Notes under the pieces: model-generated
What the model saw: only the letters and a program-made list of their open reading frames with translations
Database searches by the model: none
What the model was told of the DNA's origin: nothing
Part shown: piece by piece, positions 6,690 to 10,216 of the stretch
How positions within the stretch are numbered: the first letter of the stretch is position 1
Layout: the number at the start of each line of letters is the position of its first letter
Assembly (NCBI GenBank): GCA_003488145.1
Contig: DNMQ01000109.1
Coordinates: forward strand, 539-10,754
DNA length: 10,216 nt
Direction: 5' to 3'
Source of the DNA: Pseudomonas sp.
Lineage (GTDB): Bacteria > Pseudomonadota > Gammaproteobacteria > Pseudomonadales > Pseudomonadaceae
Made by a program: the position numbers and the translations under genes

Positions 6690-9600
6690 ATGACCGACGC
6701 AACGCCCGCTATCGATACCCTGCTGAAGAATCTCGACCAGGCCCTGTTCGCTGATCGCCACCGCCTGCGCCGGCAGCTGCACGAGCTGAGAAAGCAGCCG
6801 GACGAGGCCAAACTGGCCCAGTGGCTGGAGCGTTTTCAGGCATCCGCCGCCAAGGTCGAGGCGCGCAGGCAGAGCGTGCCGCGCATTCGCTACGACGATA
6901 GCCTGCCAATCGCCGCCAAGCGCGACGAGATCAAGGCCGCGCTGGAAAAGCATCAGGTGCTGGTAATTGCCGGTGAGACCGGCTCGGGCAAGACCACCCA
7001 GCTACCGAAGATCTGCCTGGAGATCGGCCGTGGCGTGCACGGGCTGATCGGCCATACTCAGCCGCGCCGGCTTGCGGCACGCAGCGTCGCCACTCGCGTG
7101 GCCGAGGAAATCGGCACGCCACTGGGTGAGCTGGTGGGTTATCAGGTGCGTTTCGAGGATCAGAGCAAGGACAGCTCGCTGATCAAGCTGATGACCGACG
7201 GCATCCTGCTGGCCGAGACGCAGCACGACCGCTTCCTCGAGCGTTACGACACCATCATCGTCGACGAGGCCCACGAGCGTTCGCTGAACATCGACTTCCT
7301 GCTCGGTTTTCTCAAGACCCTGCTGCCGCGGCGGCCGGATCTGAAGGTCATCATCACTTCGGCGACCATCGACCTGCAGCGCTTTTCGGAGCATTTCGAC
7401 GGTGCGCCCATCGTCGAGGTCTCCGGGCGTACCTACCCGGTGGAGACCTGGTATCGGCCACTGGCGGCCGAGATCGACGAGGACGGCAACCGGGTGGAGG
7501 ACGACCTGACCGTCGACCAGGGCATTCTCGCCGCGCTGGACGAGATCGCCGCCCACGAGCAGAGCGTCGGCAAGCGCCCCGGCGATGTGCTGGTGTTCCT
7601 GCCCGGTGAACGCGAGATTCGCGACGCGGCCGAGGTGCTGCGCAAGGCCAATCTGAAGTTCACCGAGGTGCTGCCGCTGTATGCGCGGCTGACGCCGGCC
7701 GAGCAGCAGAAGATCTTCCAGCCACGACCGGGGCGCAAGATCGTGCTGGCCACCAACGTCGCCGAGACTTCGCTGACCGTGCCCGGTATCCGCTACGTGA
7801 TCGATTCCGGTACCGCGCGCATCAGCCGCTACAGCTACCGCGCCAAGGTCCAGCGCCTGCCCATCGAGGCGGTGTCCCAGGCCAGCGCCAACCAGCGCAA
7901 GGGGCGCTGCGGGCGGGTCGAGCCGGGTATCTGCATTCGGCTGTACAGCGAGGAAGACTTCCTCGGCCGGCCCGAATTCACCGATCCGGAGATCCTGCGC
8001 ACCAACCTCGCCGCGGTGATCCTGCAGATGCTGCATTTGCGCCTGGGCGACATCCAGGATTTCCCCTTCATCGAGCCGCCGGATGGCAAGGCCATCAGTG
8101 ATGGCTTCAACCTGTTGCAGGAGCTTTCGGCGGTCAACCGCGAGAATCAGCTGACCCCGCTGGGCCGCCAGTTGGCGCGCCTGCCGATCGACCCGCGACT
8201 GGGTCGCATGCTTCTCGAAGCCGCACAGCAGGGCAGCCTGGCCGAGGTGCTTATTGTCGCCAGCGCACTCTCGGTGCAGGACGTGCGCGAACGTCCGGCC
8301 GACCGCCAGCAGGCCGCCGATCAGGCCCATGCGCAGTGGAAGGACCCCGACTCGGACTTCGCCGCGCTGATCAATATCTGGCGCGGTTTTGAGGAAAAGC
8401 GCCAGGAGCTGGGCTCCAACCCGCTGCGCAGCTGGTGCCGGAAGAATTTCCTCAACTATCTGCGTCTGCGCGAGTGGCGTGACGCGCATCGCCAGCTGAC
8501 CCTGATTGCCCGAGAACTCAAGCTTGGTTCGGGCAGGTCGGTGGATGGCTCCGGCCAACCACCGCGTGCCGATAAGGCACGTAGGGTGGAAGACGGCGAA
8601 GCCTCTTCCACGCGTCCGGCCGGGGCCAGCGCCCAACCCGTACCGACCAAGGACACCAAGGTCAACGTCATCCTCCGCCAGCAGGCCGAAGCCAGCGAGG
8701 CGGCGCAGAAGGCCAAGAGCTACGCGGCCGTACACAAGGCGATCCTCGCCGGCCTGCTCAGCCAGATCGGCAACAAGACCGAGGAGGGCGACTTCCTCGG
8801 CGCGCGCCAGCGGCGCTTCTGGGTGCATCCCTCCAGCGTGATCGGGCGCAAGAAGCCCAACTGGCTGATGGCCGCCGAGCTGGTGGAAACCACCAAGCTG
8901 TTCGCGCGCATGGTCGCCAGGATCGAGCCCGACTGGATCGAGCCACTGGCCGGCCACCTGATCAAGAAGAACCACTTCGAGCCGCACTGGGAGAAGAAGC
9001 GCGGACAGGTGGTGGCCTACGAGCAGGTGACGCTCTACGGCATGATCGTCGTTGGCCGCCGACCGGTGCATTACGGCCCCATTGATCCGCCAGCAGCGCG
9101 AGAGCTGTTCATCCGCGAAGGGCTGGTGCGCGGCGAGATGCACAGCCGCGCCCGCGCGCTCAGCGCCAATCGCGAGCTGCTCGAGCGCCTCGACGAGCTG
9201 GAAGCCAAGGCACGCCGCCGCGACATCCTCGCCGATGAGGAAACGCTGTTCGACTACTACGCTGCGCGCCTGCCGGCGGACATCTACCAGACCGCCAGCT
9301 TCGAGAACTGGTACAAGCGCGAAAGCCAGAAAGACCCGCAGCTGCTGATCATGCGCGAGGAAGACGTGCTCGCCCGCGAGGCCAGCGAAGTCACCGCCGC
9401 GCAGTACCCGGACCACCTGAGCATCGGCGAGCTGCAGTTGCCGCTGGAATACCATTTCGAGCCCAACCACCCGCGCGATGGCGTGACCTTGCGCGTCCCG
9501 GCGCCGCTGTTGCCGCAATTGCGCAGCGAGCGGCTCGACTGGCTGGTACCGGGGCTGCTGGAAACGAAGGCGGTGGCGCTGGTGCGCAACCTGCCCAAGG

Positions 9601-10216
9601 CACTGCGCAAGAACTTCGTACCGGTGCCGGATTTCGTCGGCGCCGCGCTGGCCAAGATCACCTTCGGTGAAGGCGCGCTGCCGGAGGCGCTGGGCCGTGA
9701 ACTGCTGCGCATGACTGGTGCACGCGTATCGGACGACGCCTGGGCCGAGGCGGCAGCCGGTCTGGAAAGCCATCTGAAGATGAACATCGAGGTGGTCGAC
9801 GCCCGCGGCAAGTTCCTCGGTGAGGGGCGTGATCTGGCTGAACTCCACGCGCGCTTCGCCGAGGCCAGCCAGGCCGCCCTGGCGCCGCAGCAGCAGAAGG
9901 CCGAACAGAAGCCGGTCGAAGCCAAGGGTTTTGCCCAGGTCGCAGAAAAGGCCCAGGCGAAGATGGCCGGGCTGTCGATGACCGTCTACCCGGCACTGGT
10001 GGAAGAGGCTGGAGTGGTCAAGGAAGGGCGCTTCCCGACCCAGGCCGAGGCCGAGTGGCAGCATCGCCGCGCCCTGCAGCGTCCCTTGCTGCAACAGCTG
10101 GCGGAACCGGCCAAGTACCTGCGCAACAAGTTGCCGTGGCCCACCGAACTGGGCCTGCTCTATCGCCACTTGGGCAAAGTCGATGCACTGGTCGAGGACA
10201 TGCCGTCGGCAAACCT
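6690..10216 (+). CDS. hrpA: ATP-dependent RNA helicase HrpA, DEAH box (3' end outside window)
   Basis: This is a cytoplasmic DEAH-box RNA helicase; in E. coli it has been linked to mRNA processing and to rescue of stalled ribosomes. The frame is open for 1175 codons from ATG 6690 to the window edge. E. coli HrpA has 1300 residues, so roughly 150 are missing. Motif I is GETGSGKTT (95-103), motif II DEAH (192-195), motif III SAT (224-226), motif V LATNVAETSLTVPG from 353, and motif VI QRKGRCGR (402-409). Winged-helix and ratchet-like regions follow, then the OB-fold region (GARQRRFWVHPSS) and the long HrpA-specific C-terminal region (RRRDILADEETLF, RKNFVPVPDFV, GRELLRMTGARVS). The start has no good ribosome binding site but matches the expected N-terminus. 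The oddity is that between LKL (ending at 612) and VHKAILAGLLSQIG (from 681) there are 68 residues, against about 11 in E. coli, partly encoded by a palindromic repeat. Confidence 0.96.
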   Translation, partial: MTDATPAIDTLLKNLDQALFADRHRLRRQLHELRKQPDEAKLAQWLERFQASAAKVEARRQSVPRIRYDDSLPIAAKRDEIKAALEKHQVLVIAGETGSGKTTQLPKICLEIGRGVHGLIGHTQPRRLAARSVATRVAEEIGTPLGELVGYQVRFEDQSKDSSLIKLMTDGILLAETQHDRFLERYDTIIVDEAHERSLNIDFLLGFLKTLLPRRPDLKVIITSATIDLQRFSEHFDGAPIVEVSGRTYPVETWYRPLAAEIDEDGNRVEDDLTVDQGILAALDEIAAHEQSVGKRPGDVLVFLPGEREIRDAAEVLRKANLKFTEVLPLYARLTPAEQQKIFQPRPGRKIVLATNVAETSLTVPGIRYVIDSGTARISRYSYRAKVQRLPIEAVSQASANQRKGRCGRVEPGICIRLYSEEDFLGRPEFTDPEILRTNLAAVILQMLHLRLGDIQDFPFIEPPDGKAISDGFNLLQELSAVNRENQLTPLGRQLARLPIDPRLGRMLLEAAQQGSLAEVLIVASALSVQDVRERPADRQQAADQAHAQWKDPDSDFAALINIWRGFEEKRQELGSNPLRSWCRKNFLNYLRLREWRDAHRQLTLIARELKLGSGRSVDGSGQPPRADKARRVEDGEASSTRPAGASAQPVPTKDTKVNVILRQQAEASEAAQKAKSYAAVHKAILAGLLSQIGNKTEEGDFLGARQRRFWVHPSSVIGRKKPNWLMAAELVETTKLFARMVARIEPDWIEPLAGHLIKKNHFEPHWEKKRGQVVAYEQVTLYGMIVVGRRPVHYGPIDPPAARELFIREGLVRGEMHSRARALSANRELLERLDELEAKARRRDILADEETLFDYYAARLPADIYQTASFENWYKRESQKDPQLLIMREEDVLAREASEVTAAQYPDHLSIGELQLPLEYHFEPNHPRDGVTLRVPAPLLPQLRSERLDWLVPGLLETKAVALVRNLPKALRKNFVPVPDFVGAALAKITFGEGALPEALGRELLRMTGARVSDDAWAEAAAGLESHLKMNIEVVDARGKFLGEGRDLAELHARFAEASQAALAPQQQKAEQKPVEAKGFAQVAEKAQAKMAGLSMTVYPALVEEAGVVKEGRFPTQAEAEWQHRRALQRPLLQQLAEPAKYLRNKLPWPTELGLLYRHLGKVDALVEDMPSAN
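8539..8611. repeat. Three consecutive hairpins inside hrpA, REP-like palindromic repeat
   Basis: Hairpin 1 (8539-8564) is CGGTGG-A-TGGC, loop TCCG, GCCA-A-CCACCG, with one A/A mismatch. Hairpin 2 (8565-8581) is CGTGCC, loop GATAA, GGCACG, perfect. Hairpin 3 (8586-8611) is GTGGAAGA, a bulged C, GGC, loop GAA, GCC, TCTTCCAC. Hairpins 1 and 2 abut; GTAG/G (8582-8585) separates 2 and 3. The GTAGGGTGGA...TTCCAC form resembles repeats I recall between genes in stutzeri/mendocina-type Pseudomonas; this recollection is unverified. Here it is read in frame as HrpA residues 617-641 without a stop. Confidence 0.7.

Noticed and set aside
7002..10169. A 1055-codon open frame on the minus strand opposite hrpA
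   Set aside because: It is the antisense shadow of hrpA: the plus strand carries all helicase motifs, while the minus-strand product is His/Leu/Gln/Arg-rich with no recognisable domain. High-GC codon bias keeps antisense frames open.

Overview
The window is high-GC, densely coded DNA from a gamma-proteobacterium that looks like Pseudomonas sensu lato, probably the stutzeri/mendocina side rather than P. aeruginosa. The basis is the close protein resemblance, from memory, of the flanking genes to Pseudomonas FadD1 and HrpA, a secreted PaAP-type aminopeptidase, and a GTAGGGTGGA-type palindromic repeat. The species cannot be fixed without a database search.

Layout, all genes on the + strand: (1) 1-971, the C-terminal 322 residues of a long-chain acyl-CoA synthetase (FadD1-like), closed by a strong intrinsic terminator. 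(2) 1147-2832 and 3016-4701, two tandem chemoreceptors of exactly 561 residues each, with one periplasmic sCache-type sensor, HAMP and a signalling domain. They are clearly paralogues with near-identical signalling domains and more diverged sensors. (3) 4702-4969, a 268-base intergenic region with two GC-rich hairpins after the second receptor and a strongly structured leader before the next gene. (4) 4970-6574, a secreted M28 zinc aminopeptidase with a PA domain, colinear with P. aeruginosa PaAP. (5) 6690 to the window end, the first 1175 codons of the DEAH-box RNA helicase HrpA, open to the end of the window.

Functionally, fadD and hrpA are housekeeping genes that I recall lying close together in P. 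aeruginosa (fadD2-fadD1 region and PA3297). The receptor pair and the aminopeptidase look like a niche-related block between them: receptors probably sensing small carboxylates, and an exported enzyme releasing amino acids from peptides. Each gene is separated from the next by more than 100 bases and usually by a hairpin, so they look like separate transcription units rather than one operon.

The most unusual feature is inside hrpA. Three consecutive hairpins (8539-8611), resembling a dispersed intergenic palindromic repeat, sit in frame and encode part of an extended low-complexity linker between conserved helicase regions. I found no phage, transposase, CRISPR, tRNA, rRNA or defence system here; apart from that insert and the peptidase leader, the window is ordinary chromosomal DNA.
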